From NCBI RefSeq assembly GCF_002119405.1, contig NZ_MTBG01000008.1, positions 1-64,000 of the forward strand: a stretch of 64,000 nt of DNA, read 5' to 3'. How positions within the stretch are numbered: position 1 is the stretch's first letter; each line of letters begins with the position of its first letter. Of this stretch, positions 26,561-36,947 are shown one piece after another. A program made the position numbers and the translations under genes. The notes beneath the pieces are model-generated. The model saw only the letters and a program-made list of their open reading frames with translations. It ran no database searches and was not told the origin of the DNA. Source of the DNA: Pseudoruegeria sp. SK021 (GTDB lineage Bacteria > Pseudomonadota > Alphaproteobacteria > Rhodobacterales > Rhodobacteraceae).

Positions 26561-27451
26561 ATGGAAAATCTGCGCGGAATAGGCCTGATGATCGCAGCGA
26601 TGGCAGGGTTCTCTCTGGAAGACATGTTCGTCAAATCACTGTCGTCGAACCTGCCGGTCGGACAGGTCCTGTTCCTGCTCGGCTGCGGCGGCCTGTTGGC
26701 GTTCGGCATCAAGGTCTATCGCGAAGGCCAGCGGTTGCTGACCCGGGATATCTGGCATCCGGTTGCAATGATCCGAAACCTATCGGAAATGGCGTCGGCG
26801 ATCTGTTTCATTCTGGCCATTGTCCTGACCCCCTTATCCAGCGCTTCCGCCATTCTTCAGGCCACGCCGTTGATGGTCACCCTTGGCGCTGCGGTGTTTT
26901 TAGGCGAACCTGTCGGCTGGCGGCGCTGGTCCGCCATCGCCATCGGCTTTTGCGGCGTCTTGATGGTGGTCCGTCCGGGGCTGGCGGGCTTCAACCCCGC
27001 ATCCCTGTTTGCTGTTGCCGCCGTCGTCTTCATCGCCGCGCGTGACGTGTCCACCCGCGCCATTCCGGCCCATATCACCTCAATGCAACTGTCGGCATGG
27101 GCCTATGGCACGACCATCTTGTCCGGACTGCTGGTGATGCCATTCGGGCGGCCGCCGGTCATCCCCAGCCCGATCGAGATCAGTATGCTGTTTGGCGCCC
27201 TGACCATGGGTGTTCTGGGCTATTACGCGCTGATCCAATCCACCCGCTTGGGGGACATGTCCGCCATCGCGCCCTTCCGCTATTCCCGCCTGATCTTTGC
27301 CCTGATCATCGGCATGCTGGTGTTTTCGGAACGGCCCGATTTCTGGACCCTGACCGGCTCTGCGTTGATCATCGCATCGGGGCTTTATACCTTCGCCAGA
27401 GAGGAACGCGCACGTCAGCGACGTCTTTCCTCCGGCCCCCCCGACCTATAA
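26561..27451 (+). CDS. DMT superfamily transporter (EamA)
   Basis: A 296-residue inner-membrane permease with ten hydrophobic segments arranged as two EamA repeats (about 5-135 and 145-285), ending in a basic tail. Substrates of such permeases range from amino acids to riboflavin and cannot be told from sequence. GGGAGG ten bases upstream fixes the start at 26561. It sits 38 bases before eno in the same direction, but eno is expected to have its own expression. Confidence 0.87.
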   Translation: MENLRGIGLMIAAMAGFSLEDMFVKSLSSNLPVGQVLFLLGCGGLLAFGIKVYREGQRLLTRDIWHPVAMIRNLSEMASAICFILAIVLTPLSSASAILQATPLMVTLGAAVFLGEPVGWRRWSAIAIGFCGVLMVVRPGLAGFNPASLFAVAAVVFIAARDVSTRAIPAHITSMQLSAWAYGTTILSGLLVMPFGRPPVIPSPIEISMLFGALTMGVLGYYALIQSTRLGDMSAIAPFRYSRLIFALIIGMLVFSERPDFWTLTGSALIIASGLYTFAREERARQRRLSSGPPDL

Positions 27452-27456
27452 GGTGA

Positions 27457-28767
<1,311 letters not shown>

Positions 28768-28792
28768 TCGCAGCGCACCGACGACACGACGC

Positions 28793-28821
28793 AAAAAGCC
28801 CCCGCACCTCGGGGGCTTTTT
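28793..28821 (+). terminator. Rho-independent terminator of eno
   Basis: A perfect 12-bp stem, AAAAAGCCCCCG against CGGGGGCTTTTT, with a five-base loop, 25 bases past the enolase stop. It has a T tract on the plus strand and A tract on the other side, so it may work in both directions. Confidence 0.93.
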
Positions 28822-28975
28822 CGCATCCGGCCTGGCCGGGAAGTGGCCTGGATCACAGGCAATTGACCTACAGACACGGCAACTTAACGTCGGTCTCGTA
28901 CACGGTCTCGCCCGGCTTTCAGGTCGCAGAATTTACCTAGCCCTCACCGGATGTCGACAGCTCCACGGCCTGAAC

Positions 28976-29009
28976 AAAAACGGGACCCGAAGCGGCGCTT
29001 CGAGTCCCG
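28976..29009 (-). terminator. Rho-independent terminator of zwf-pgl-pgi
   Basis: On the minus strand a 13-bp stem (29009-28997 with 28993-28981) has one G-T wobble and a three-base loop. It is followed by five T residues at 28980-28976. It lies 26 bases past the pgi stop. The remaining 28822-28975 holds no gene. Confidence 0.9.
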
Positions 29010-29034
29010 GTAGATGTCATGGATTGCCGCAGGC

Positions 29035-30639
29035 TCAGGCCCGGCGCAGGAAATTCACCAGCATGGCGGTCGAGCCGTCCTTGCCCTCGGTTCCAGCCTC
29101 GCCGCGCATCACCGGTTCCAGCGCGGTCGCCAGTTCCTTGCCCAGTTCTACCCCCCACTGATCGAACGAATTGATCCCGAGGATCACGCCTTCGACAAAA
29201 ACCCGGTGTTCATACAGTGCGACAATGGCGCCAAACACTTCTGGGGTCAGTTGCGGATAGGCCAGCACGGTCGAGGGCCGGTTGCCCGGGAACACCCGGT
29301 GGCGGGCCTGACGGTCCAGTTCGGCCCCGGTCAGTCCTTTTTTGGCCATAATCGCGGTCGCCTCAGCCAAGGACCGCCCGCGCAACAAGGCTTCGGACTG
29401 CGCCAGACAGTTGGCGACGAGCAATTGGTGATGATGGGTCAGGTCATCCTCGAACCCCTTGGCCGCAACCAAGAATTCGCACGGCACCACGCCGGTGCCC
29501 TGATGGATCAACTGATAGAACGCATGCTGGCCATTGGTCCCTGCCTCGCCCCAGACGATCGGGCCGGATACGCGCGGCAAGTCACTGCCATCCATGGCAA
29601 CGCGCTTGCCGTTGCTCTCCATCTCAAGCTGCTGAAGATAGGCAGGCAATCGGGCAAGACGTTGATCATAGGGCAACACCGCGCGACTGGGATAGCCGCA
29701 GATCTGGTGGTGCCAGATCCCCACCAGCGCCAGAAGCACCGGCAGGTTTTCGGCCAGCGGCGCCTCTTGGAAATGGCGGTCCATCATGGCACCGCCGGCA
29801 AGGAACCGGCGGAACACCGGACCGCCGACTGCCAGCATCAATGAAAGGCCAATCGGCCCCCAGACAGAATAGCGCCCACCGACCCAATCCGAAAAGCCGA
29901 ACACCCGAGAGGGATCAATGCCATAGGCCGCTGTCTTGTCCGCAGCAGTGGACACAGCCGCAAACTGGGCAGACGGATCGCTGACCTTGGTGGCCATCCA
30001 GACCTTCGCCGTGTCGGCATTGGTCATGGTCTCAATGGTGGTGAAGGTTTTGGATGCCACGATCACCAGCGTGGTGGTCGGGTCCAGCCCTTTCAGGGTT
30101 TCTGCGATCTGCGCGCCATCCACGTTTGAGACGTAATGCACCCGCGGGCCATCATGCCATGGCGACAATGCTAGCGTGGCCATGACTGGCCCCAAATCAG
30201 AGCCGCCGATGCCGATATTCACCACATCGGTGATCGCGCCACCCTGCCCCGTGAACCTACCCGTCCGAACATCCTCGGCAAAGGCGTCCATCCGGTCCAG
30301 CGTAGCTTTGATGCCGGGGATCACGTCCTCGCCGTCAACCACCACGGATGCATCCAGATCGCGCAGAGCGGTGTGCAGAACTGCCCGCCCCTCGGTCTCG
30401 TTGATCGGTGCGCCCGCGAACATCGCGTCGCGCCGCGCGGCCACATCTGACGCCTCGGCCAGTTGCAGCAACAGCGCAAGACCCTCGTCGTCAAGATTGG
30501 TCTTTGAAAAGTCGAGCACCATTTCGCCCAGTTGCGCCGAGAATTGCGCCGCCCGGTTCGGTTGATCGAACAGTGACAGGATCGACCGATCCTTCACACC
30601 GGTATGGTGGCTATCCAGTTGATCCCAGATACGTGACAT
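29035..30639 (-). CDS. pgi: Glucose-6-phosphate isomerase
   Basis: Interconverts glucose 6-phosphate and fructose 6-phosphate; 534 residues. Seen are [16 protein letters not shown] (about 145-160) and [15 protein letters not shown] (about 200-214), the phosphate loop. The first signature is diverged around [15 protein letters not shown] (about 255-269), and the second appears as GVELGKELA near residue 500. The start MSRIWDQL at 30639 has GGAG upstream; a codon at 30672 is only an open-frame extension. Third gene of the zwf-pgl-pgi operon feeding the Entner-Doudoroff and pentose phosphate routes. Confidence 0.96.
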   Translation of the reverse strand: MSRIWDQLDSHHTGVKDRSILSLFDQPNRAAQFSAQLGEMVLDFSKTNLDDEGLALLLQLAEASDVAARRDAMFAGAPINETEGRAVLHTALRDLDASVVVDGEDVIPGIKATLDRMDAFAEDVRTGRFTGQGGAITDVVNIGIGGSDLGPVMATLALSPWHDGPRVHYVSNVDGAQIAETLKGLDPTTTLVIVASKTFTTIETMTNADTAKVWMATKVSDPSAQFAAVSTAADKTAAYGIDPSRVFGFSDWVGGRYSVWGPIGLSLMLAVGGPVFRRFLAGGAMMDRHFQEAPLAENLPVLLALVGIWHHQICGYPSRAVLPYDQRLARLPAYLQQLEMESNGKRVAMDGSDLPRVSGPIVWGEAGTNGQHAFYQLIHQGTGVVPCEFLVAAKGFEDDLTHHHQLLVANCLAQSEALLRGRSLAEATAIMAKKGLTGAELDRQARHRVFPGNRPSTVLAYPQLTPEVFGAIVALYEHRVFVEGVILGINSFDQWGVELGKELATALEPVMRGEAGTEGKDGSTAMLVNFLRRA

Positions 30640-30646
30640 AATTAAT

Positions 30647-31321
30647 TTACTCCGCCCAGTGGACTGTCGCATTTTTCAGGATAACCGACACAGGGGCCAG
30701 TCGCTCGTCTTCCATTTTGGCGGCCTCTTCCAGCACCCGGCGTTTGTCGTGACCGGTGATCAGAAGATGGATCGACATCGCGCCGCGCAAGACCGGGGCC
30801 GTCAGAGTGATCCGGGGCTCTGGCGCGCCCGGGGCCCGCATGGCCATCAAAGCCGGTGCCTTGGGGTCCAGCGCATCATCCAGCCGGTCTGCGCCCGGAA
30901 ACAGCGACGCGGTGTGCATGTCCGTGCCCATCCCCAACAGCAATATCGACAGAGGCAGATGTGGCAGGATGTCTTGTGATTTCTGTTCCAGAACCGCCTC
31001 AGGCGTGGCGTCATCGGTGTAGAAGCTGAAAAAGCCCGCCCGCGCCGCTTTGCCGGTGAACAGACGCTCGCGCAGAAGACCCGTGTTTGAACGGGGCGAG
31101 GTTTCGGGCACCCAGCGCTCATCGGTCAACAGGACCGTCACCCGCTCCCAGTCCAGTTCCACCGCCGACAGGCTGTCGAATACCGGTCCGGGGGTCGTGC
31201 CACCCGGCACGGCGATCGACACCGTGTCATGGGTCATCAACGCGGCGTTCAACTCCCCGGCCAAAGATTGCGCCAGTTCGATCATCATCATGTCGCGATC
31301 TGCGTATTCGATAACGTTCAT
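30647..31321 (-). CDS. pgl: 6-phosphogluconolactonase
   Basis: Hydrolyses 6-phosphogluconolactone, the product of Zwf; 224 residues. Family motifs are [14 protein letters not shown] (about 43-56), [19 protein letters not shown] (about 69-87) and [16 protein letters not shown] (about 131-146), where GMGTDGHTAS is the usual form. It overlaps zwf by four bases (ATGA), so coupling is expected, and pgi starts eight bases past its stop. Confidence 0.95.
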   Translation of the reverse strand: MNVIEYADRDMMMIELAQSLAGELNAALMTHDTVSIAVPGGTTPGPVFDSLSAVELDWERVTVLLTDERWVPETSPRSNTGLLRERLFTGKAARAGFFSFYTDDATPEAVLEQKSQDILPHLPLSILLLGMGTDMHTASLFPGADRLDDALDPKAPALMAMRAPGAPEPRITLTAPVLRGAMSIHLLITGHDKRRVLEEAAKMEDERLAPVSVILKNATVHWAE

Positions 31322-32772
31322 GACCGGATCTCCTTCCATCGGCGATTGTCGCGGTGCATCAGCGCCAGCGCCTCTTCCGGGCCGGAACTGCCGGAATCAT
31401 AAGGTGCCGGGCGTTTGTCAGCTTCTTCCCATGCCGAGATGATCGGATCGGTCCAAGCCCAAGCCGCTTCAACTTCGTCGCCGCGCATAAACAGGGTCTG
31501 ATTGCCCCGGATGACATCCATGATCAGGCGCTCATAGGCATCCGGAACATCATCGGCATCCGGCCCGAGGACCTTGGCAAAGGTCATGTCCAGCGGCACA
31601 TCCACCAGACGCATCCCGCCCGGCCCCGGCTCTTTGATGGTGACGCGCAGGTCCATGCCTTCATTCGGCTGCAAGCGGATCGATAGCTCGTTGGCTTTGC
31701 TGCCCGAGTCGGCCCCGAAGATCGAATGCGGAATTTCGCGGAACCGGATCACAATCTCAGACATCCGCGCCCGCAACCGCTTGCCGGTGCGAATGTAGAA
31801 CGGGGTCCCCTGCCAGCGCCAGTTGGCAATCTCCAGCTTCATCGCCACGAAGCTTTCCGTGTTGCTGTCGGGGTTTTCGCTATCTTCCAGATAACCTGCC
31901 AGGTCAGAGGTTTCCTGATACTGGCCGCGCACCACATCCTGAACCGTCACCGGATCAAGCGCGCGGATCACTTTGAGCTTTTCGTCGCGGACGGCATCCG
32001 GTTCAAACCGGGCTGGCGGCTCCATCGCGGTGAGGCAGAGCAACTGCATGATGTGGTTCTGCACCATATCCCGCATCGCCCCGGATTTGTCGTAATAGCT
32101 GCCCCGGCCACCGACGCCCACGGTTTCTGCCACGGTGATCTGCACGTGATCGATGTATTGTGCGTTCCAGAGCGGCTCAAACAAAATATTGCCGAACCGG
32201 ACCGCCATCAGGTTCTGGACCGTTTCTTTGCCCAGATAATGGTCAATCCGGTAAATCTGACTTTCGTCAAAGTACTCGGCCAAACCTTTGTTCAGAATTT
32301 TTGCGCTTTCCAGATCCCGCCCGAACGGCTTCTCAACCACGATGCGGCTGTCTTCATTGGCCAGACCATAGGTTTTCAGACGCTCGGCAATCGCCCCGAA
32401 CAAGGACGGTGCAACCGAAAAGTAGAACGCCCGGATTTTGCCGTCGCGCAGCTTGCCGCGCAAGGTATCCCAGCCGCTTTCGCCCATGGCATCGACGCTG
32501 GCGTAGTCGAGATGGTTCAAAAAGCCTTCAATCATCTCGGACGACCGTGCTTCGGGTTCGACGAATTCGATCAGCGCGTCGCGCACCATCGCCTGAAACG
32601 CGGCACGGTCCATATCGCCGCGCGCCGCCGCAATGATCCGTGCCTCTTCTGGCATTTGGCCGACGCGAAAGCGCCGAAAGAGACCCGGAAGGATTTTGCG
32701 GCGGGCAAGATCCCCGGTCCCGCCAAAGATCACCAGATCGAAGGTTTCAACGGGAATGACGCGAGAGACCAT
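31318..32772 (-). CDS. zwf: Glucose-6-phosphate 1-dehydrogenase
   Basis: Oxidises glucose 6-phosphate with NAD(P); first gene of the operon. 484 residues. It has the dinucleotide fold start FDLVIFGGTGDLARRK (about 10-25), the active-site signature RIDHYLGKE (about 179-187) and the C-terminal substrate block with RIQ-like SIRLQPNEG. The start at 32772 (MVSRVIPVE) has AAGGCAGG upstream; the frame extends to 32826 without support. It is divergent from the radical SAM gene across 169 bases that must hold both promoters. Confidence 0.96.
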   Translation of the reverse strand: MVSRVIPVETFDLVIFGGTGDLARRKILPGLFRRFRVGQMPEEARIIAAARGDMDRAAFQAMVRDALIEFVEPEARSSEMIEGFLNHLDYASVDAMGESGWDTLRGKLRDGKIRAFYFSVAPSLFGAIAERLKTYGLANEDSRIVVEKPFGRDLESAKILNKGLAEYFDESQIYRIDHYLGKETVQNLMAVRFGNILFEPLWNAQYIDHVQITVAETVGVGGRGSYYDKSGAMRDMVQNHIMQLLCLTAMEPPARFEPDAVRDEKLKVIRALDPVTVQDVVRGQYQETSDLAGYLEDSENPDSNTESFVAMKLEIANWRWQGTPFYIRTGKRLRARMSEIVIRFREIPHSIFGADSGSKANELSIRLQPNEGMDLRVTIKEPGPGGMRLVDVPLDMTFAKVLGPDADDVPDAYERLIMDVIRGNQTLFMRGDEVEAAWAWTDPIISAWEEADKRPAPYDSGSSGPEEALALMHRDNRRWKEIRS

Positions 32773-32941
32773 GCAGAACCTGCCTTTCGTGGACGCGGTG
32801 GTAGCGCAAACAATATACACCCGCATCGGTCATATCAGAGTTTTCGATCATCACAACTGCGTCACTCCGCATCCTCATGGCTTTCAGGAACTATGTCACA
32901 CAGGTACCAATAATACTTGAGACAATTACAGGTTCCGTTCC

Positions 32942-33889
32942 ATGAAAGACTTTCGTCAGCCACATCCTGCCAAATTCACTGATCCGTTTGTCACGGCGAA
33001 TGGTGACGACAGGGCCTCTGTGGCACTGACCCATCCTGAAACGCTGTGGTTCAATACCGGAACCCTGTGCAATATCGAATGCGCCAACTGCTATATTGAA
33101 AGTTCTCCGTCGAACGATGCGCTGGTTTATCTTACACCAGACGACGTTAATGGCTACCTTGATCAACTCGACGCGCGGGAATGGCGGGTGCGTGAAATTG
33201 CCTTTACGGGCGGCGAGCCGTTCATGAACCCCCAGATGAACACCCTAATCGAAGCGGCACTGACCCGCGGCTATGACGTGCTGGTGCTGACCAACGCCAT
33301 GCGCCCGATGATGCGCCCGTCTGTCAAATCCGGGCTGGTGCAACTGAACGCGGCCTACCCCGGCAAGATCACCTTTCGGATCTCGGTCGACCACTGGTCG
33401 CCAGAGTTGCATGACAAGGAACGCGGCAAGGGGGCGTTTGAAAAGACCGAACTGGGCATGATTTGGCTGCGCGACACCGGCATTCGCATGACGGTCGCCG
33501 GGCGCTCGGTCTGGGCCGAGAGCGAATCCGAGGCCCGGGATGGTTATGGCGCGTTCTATGCCCGGCACGATTTCGCCATTGACCCACGTGATCCGGCTCA
33601 AACGGTTCTGTTCCCGGAAATGGACGAAACCGTCGATGTGCCGGAAATCACCAGCGGGTGCTGGGACATCCTGAACAAGCACCCCGACAGCGTCATGTGT
33701 GCGTCAAGCCGCATGGTGGTCAAACGCAAGGGCGCAGCACAGCCGTCAGTTCTGGCCTGCACCCTGTTGCCCTATGCGCCCGAGTTCGAACTGGGCACGA
33801 CCCTGCAAGAGGCCGAGCGGTCCGTGCAACTTAACCATCGCCACTGCGCCAAATTCTGCGTGCTGGGCGGGGCAAGCTGCTCATCCTGA
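32942..33889 (+). CDS. Radical SAM protein of unknown function
   Basis: A 315-residue radical SAM enzyme with the cluster motif CNIECANC (C43, C47, C50) and the SAM-binding GGEP at residues 90-93. The chain continues as a partial TIM barrel to about residue 200. The C-terminal third adds C240, C253, C273, C302, C306 and C313, the last three in a tail beginning HCAKFC. This hints at an auxiliary iron-sulfur cluster. The annotation of relatives in Rhodobacterales is generic. No precursor peptide, cofactor gene or partner enzyme is adjacent: zwf is divergent and a GntP permease converges. Ribosome binding site weak. Confidence 0.82.
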   Translation: MKDFRQPHPAKFTDPFVTANGDDRASVALTHPETLWFNTGTLCNIECANCYIESSPSNDALVYLTPDDVNGYLDQLDAREWRVREIAFTGGEPFMNPQMNTLIEAALTRGYDVLVLTNAMRPMMRPSVKSGLVQLNAAYPGKITFRISVDHWSPELHDKERGKGAFEKTELGMIWLRDTGIRMTVAGRSVWAESESEARDGYGAFYARHDFAIDPRDPAQTVLFPEMDETVDVPEITSGCWDILNKHPDSVMCASSRMVVKRKGAAQPSVLACTLLPYAPEFELGTTLQEAERSVQLNHRHCAKFCVLGGASCSS

Positions 33890-33905
33890 CGCAAAGGCCT
33901 TTGCG
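33890..33905. repeat. 16-bp perfect palindrome between convergent genes
   Basis: CGCAAAGGCCTTTGCG lies immediately after the stop of the radical SAM gene and 16 bases before the stop of the GntP-type gene. It has no loop, so it is a poor hairpin; it may belong to a convergent terminator or be a binding site. Confidence 0.3.
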
Positions 33906-33920
33906 GTCGAAGGCCCGGCC

Positions 33921-35306
33921 TCAGAAGCCCATTGACCCCAGCACAACCACCGTGACGGTCGCGACAACCGGGATGGCGACGGCGCACACGAAGATGTCGC
34001 CGTAGCTTTGCCGGTGGGTCAGTCCGCAAATACCCAGCAGCGTGATGACCGCCCCATTATGCGGCAGCGCGTCGAAGCCGCCCGACGACAAGGCCGTGAC
34101 CCGGTGCATCAGGCCCATGCTGATCCCGTCAGCCCGGCCCATCGCCGCGAACTGGTCGCCCAATGCATTCAGGGCGATCGACATCCCCCCCGACGCCGAC
34201 CCGGTGATCCCGGCCAGAACGTTAACCGCAACCGCCAGTGACGCCAGCGGATTGTCGGGAAACAGGTCCAGCACCGCATCCCGCACCAGCAGGAACGCCG
34301 GCAGCGACGCAATGACCGCGCCATAGCCCACTTCCGAGGCGGTGTTAAAGATCGGCAGCAGCGATCCCATTGTGCCCTGATTGATGCTGTCCTTTACGTC
34401 CTCAAACCTGGCCCAATTGCCGACAAGCACCAGCAGGATCGACGCCACCAACGCCACGATGATTGCCCAGATCCCGGCCACCGAACTGAGGGTGGTGGCG
34501 CCATATTCCGGCTTGGCCAGATAGGCCGCGTCGACATTGGGAAATACCAGATAGGTGAACATCCCGTTCAAGGCGATCACCGAAATTACCGGCGCAATCG
34601 CCATTGCAAACCCGGGAAGCTGGATGTCACCGGCCAGACCGGCATCGGCTGCCGTGACCTTGTGGGTGCCATAGCCTTCGCCTTTGGTCTTAGCCGATGC
34701 CGACCGCCGGTTCAGCCATAACACCCCGCCGATCAGCATAATCAGCCCGGCCAAGGTGCCCAGAATGGGCGCGGCGAAGGCATTCGTGCCGAAAAATGGC
34801 ATCGGGATGGCGTTCTGAATGGCCGGTGTGCCCGGCAACGCCGTCATGGTGAAGGTGAAAGACCCCAGCGCAATCGACGCCGGCAACAGCCGTTTGGGAA
34901 TGTCGGCCTGTTGGAACAGCGAATTGGCAATGGGATAGATCGCGAAGGCGACGACAAACAGCGACACCCCGCCATAGGTCAGCACCCCGCAGGCAAGCAC
35001 CACCGCCGTAATCGCGCGCTCTGCGCCCACACCATCGACAATGCGCTGCGCGATCACCCGTGCCGAGCCGCTATCGGCCATCATTTTGCCAAAGATCGCC
35101 CCCAACAGAAACAGCGGGAAGTACAGGATGACATAGCCACCAAGTGCGGTCATGAAGACTTGGGTATAGGTCGCAAGAACCGGTAAATCGCCGCTCATCA
35201 GCACCGCGAACAAGGCAAGAATCGGGGCAAGGATCAGCACGTTGATCCCGCGATAGGCGAGATACATCAAAAGCCCCAAAGACAGCAGTATTCCGACCAA
35301 TCCCAT
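33921..35306 (-). CDS. GntP family permease
   Basis: A 461-residue inner-membrane transporter with about twelve hydrophobic segments. It has GntP-type landmarks: GAIFGKMMADSGSARVIAQRIVD at about 70-92 and the Gly/Ser-rich GITGSASGGMSIALNALG late in the protein. The family moves gluconate or other hydroxy acids; Rhodobacterales members are often found beside 3-hydroxybutyrate genes, which are not seen here. The gene stands alone on the minus strand, between a convergent radical SAM gene and the scpB end 165 bases upstream. Confidence 0.87.
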   Translation of the reverse strand: MGLVGILLSLGLLMYLAYRGINVLILAPILALFAVLMSGDLPVLATYTQVFMTALGGYVILYFPLFLLGAIFGKMMADSGSARVIAQRIVDGVGAERAITAVVLACGVLTYGGVSLFVVAFAIYPIANSLFQQADIPKRLLPASIALGSFTFTMTALPGTPAIQNAIPMPFFGTNAFAAPILGTLAGLIMLIGGVLWLNRRSASAKTKGEGYGTHKVTAADAGLAGDIQLPGFAMAIAPVISVIALNGMFTYLVFPNVDAAYLAKPEYGATTLSSVAGIWAIIVALVASILLVLVGNWARFEDVKDSINQGTMGSLLPIFNTASEVGYGAVIASLPAFLLVRDAVLDLFPDNPLASLAVAVNVLAGITGSASGGMSIALNALGDQFAAMGRADGISMGLMHRVTALSSGGFDALPHNGAVITLLGICGLTHRQSYGDIFVCAVAIPVVATVTVVVLGSMGF

Positions 35307-35472
35307 CAGCGATCTCCCTGCGCGATCCAGAATTCTTCTGCCCAGCTAAGCCGAATTGCGCGACCGAGGCAATTGCAGGTATTTTTGGAACCAATGGAAC
35401 TGACAGAGCCAATTAAGAACCGGGACGTTCGCACAAAAGACCGGGCACAGGCACCGGCGATAGGCGGGCTTG

Positions 35473-36144
35473 TTAGGCCTCGCTCTCGTCATCTTCTGGT
35501 TCGTCTTGGGTGATCTGGTCGCCAGCTTCATCCCCGTCAGAGCCTGCGTCCAAGCGGTCTGGCGGCGGCCGGTTATCCAACAGTCCCGCCGCGCGCAGTT
35601 CCTTCAGGCCCGGCAGATCACGCGCCGATTCCAGATTGAACTGGTCCAAGAAGACCTCGGTCACCACGAATGTCACCGGACGGCCCGGGGTCATGCGGCG
35701 ACGGCCCAGACGGATCCACTCCAGTTCCAGCAATTGATCAATGGTGCCGCGGCTGACGCCCACGCCGCGGATTTCTTCGATCTCGGCACGGGTCACCGGT
35801 TGGTGATAGGCGACAATGGCCAGCGTTTCGATCGCGGCCCGCGACAATTTCCGGGTCTCAACCGTTTCCTTGTGCATCAGAAACCCCAGATCGGGGGCGG
35901 TGCGAAACGCAAAGGATTCGCCCACCCGCACCAACTGAACCCCCCGCCCGTCATAAACATGCCGCAACCGCAGCAGCGCGGCTGCCGGGTCTGAGCCCTG
36001 CGGCAGCCGGGCAATCAGTTCTTTCAGGCTGACCGGTTCGGCCGTCGCAAACAGGATTGCCTCGACCATCCGGTCTTGCTCGGCCGAAGACGGCACGTCG
36101 AACAGGCCCGCGCCTGTGCTGTCATTGGCCTCGGTCTGCGTCAT
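35473..36144 (-). CDS. scpB: Segregation and condensation protein B
   Basis: A subunit of the SMC-ScpA-ScpB condensin; 223 residues. It has two winged-helix domains with VEAILFATAEPVSLKELIARLP (about 27-48), LSRAAIETLAIVAYHQPVTRAEIEEIRGVGVSRGTIDQLLE (about 98-138) and RPVTFVVTEVFLDQF. The C-terminal about 30 residues are acidic and probably disordered. Overlaps scpA by four bases. Confidence 0.94.
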   Translation of the reverse strand: MTQTEANDSTGAGLFDVPSSAEQDRMVEAILFATAEPVSLKELIARLPQGSDPAAALLRLRHVYDGRGVQLVRVGESFAFRTAPDLGFLMHKETVETRKLSRAAIETLAIVAYHQPVTRAEIEEIRGVGVSRGTIDQLLELEWIRLGRRRMTPGRPVTFVVTEVFLDQFNLESARDLPGLKELRAAGLLDNRPPPDRLDAGSDGDEAGDQITQDEPEDDESEA

Positions 36145-36947
36145 TGCCCGTCATCCCTGCTTGTCCTGCGCCGCAACCGGATTGGCGCGAAGGCCTCGAT
36201 CTGCGAAATTTCTAACTTACCCGCCTTCGCCAGTTCCAATGAGGCCGCAAAGGTCGCCGCCATGGCCGAGCGTCGCCGCGCCGGATCAATTTCCCAGCCG
36301 GGCGGCAAATAGGTCGACAGGTCGGTCCAGTCCCCGGCAAACCCGATTAACCCACGCATGCGCTCCAACGCCTCTTCCATGGTCAGGATGGCATGGCGAT
36401 CCAGCACAAAGGGGCGAAATTCATCCCGGGTCCGCAACCGGGCATAGGCCTGCATCAGGTCCAGCAGCGACGCGGTAAAGGTGGTCCGGCGGACCCGTGC
36501 CACGTTTTCAGGCTGGCCCCGGGCAAAGACATCCCGGCCCAGTCGATCACGCGCCATCAAGCGCGAGGCCACATCGCGCATGGCCTCCAGCCGTTCCAAC
36601 TGAAAGGCCAGATGCGCGGCCAGATCCTCACCCGAGGGGCCCTCGTCGTCCGGGTCCGGTGGCAGCAGCAAACGCGACTTCAGAAAGGCCAGCCACGCGG
36701 CCATGACCAGATAATCCGCAGCCAGCTCAATCCGCAGCTCTGTCGCCGTATTTACGAAATCCAAATACTGCTCGGCCAGCGCCAGAACCGAAATCCGCCG
36801 CAGATCAACTTTTTGCGTCCGCGATAGCGACAGCAAAAGGTCCAGCGGCCCCTCAAAGCCGTCGACATCCACAATCAACGCCTCGGCGGCGAGGCGGGCT
36901 TCGATCTGGGTGACGTTGCTCGGCGGCGCAGACGCCGGATCAGCCAC
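36141..36947 (-). CDS. scpA: Segregation and condensation protein A
   Basis: The kleisin subunit bridging SMC heads; 268 residues. The N-terminal motif VDGFEGPLDLLLSLSRTQKVDLRRISVLALAEQYLDFV (about 26-63) and YLVMAAWLAFLKSRLLLP are characteristic. A C-terminal winged helix with FAASLELAKAGKLEISQIEAFAPIRLR ends the protein. It overlaps nagZ by eight bases and scpB by four, inside the run dgt-argS-SPOR-nagZ-scpA-scpB. Confidence 0.95.
   Translation of the reverse strand: MADPASAPPSNVTQIEARLAAEALIVDVDGFEGPLDLLLSLSRTQKVDLRRISVLALAEQYLDFVNTATELRIELAADYLVMAAWLAFLKSRLLLPPDPDDEGPSGEDLAAHLAFQLERLEAMRDVASRLMARDRLGRDVFARGQPENVARVRRTTFTASLLDLMQAYARLRTRDEFRPFVLDRHAILTMEEALERMRGLIGFAGDWTDLSTYLPPGWEIDPARRRSAMAATFAASLELAKAGKLEISQIEAFAPIRLRRRTSRDDGQ

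Noticed and set aside
31726-32913. A 395-codon open frame antisense to zwf
   Set aside because: It is a shadow of zwf; the zwf protein has all family motifs.
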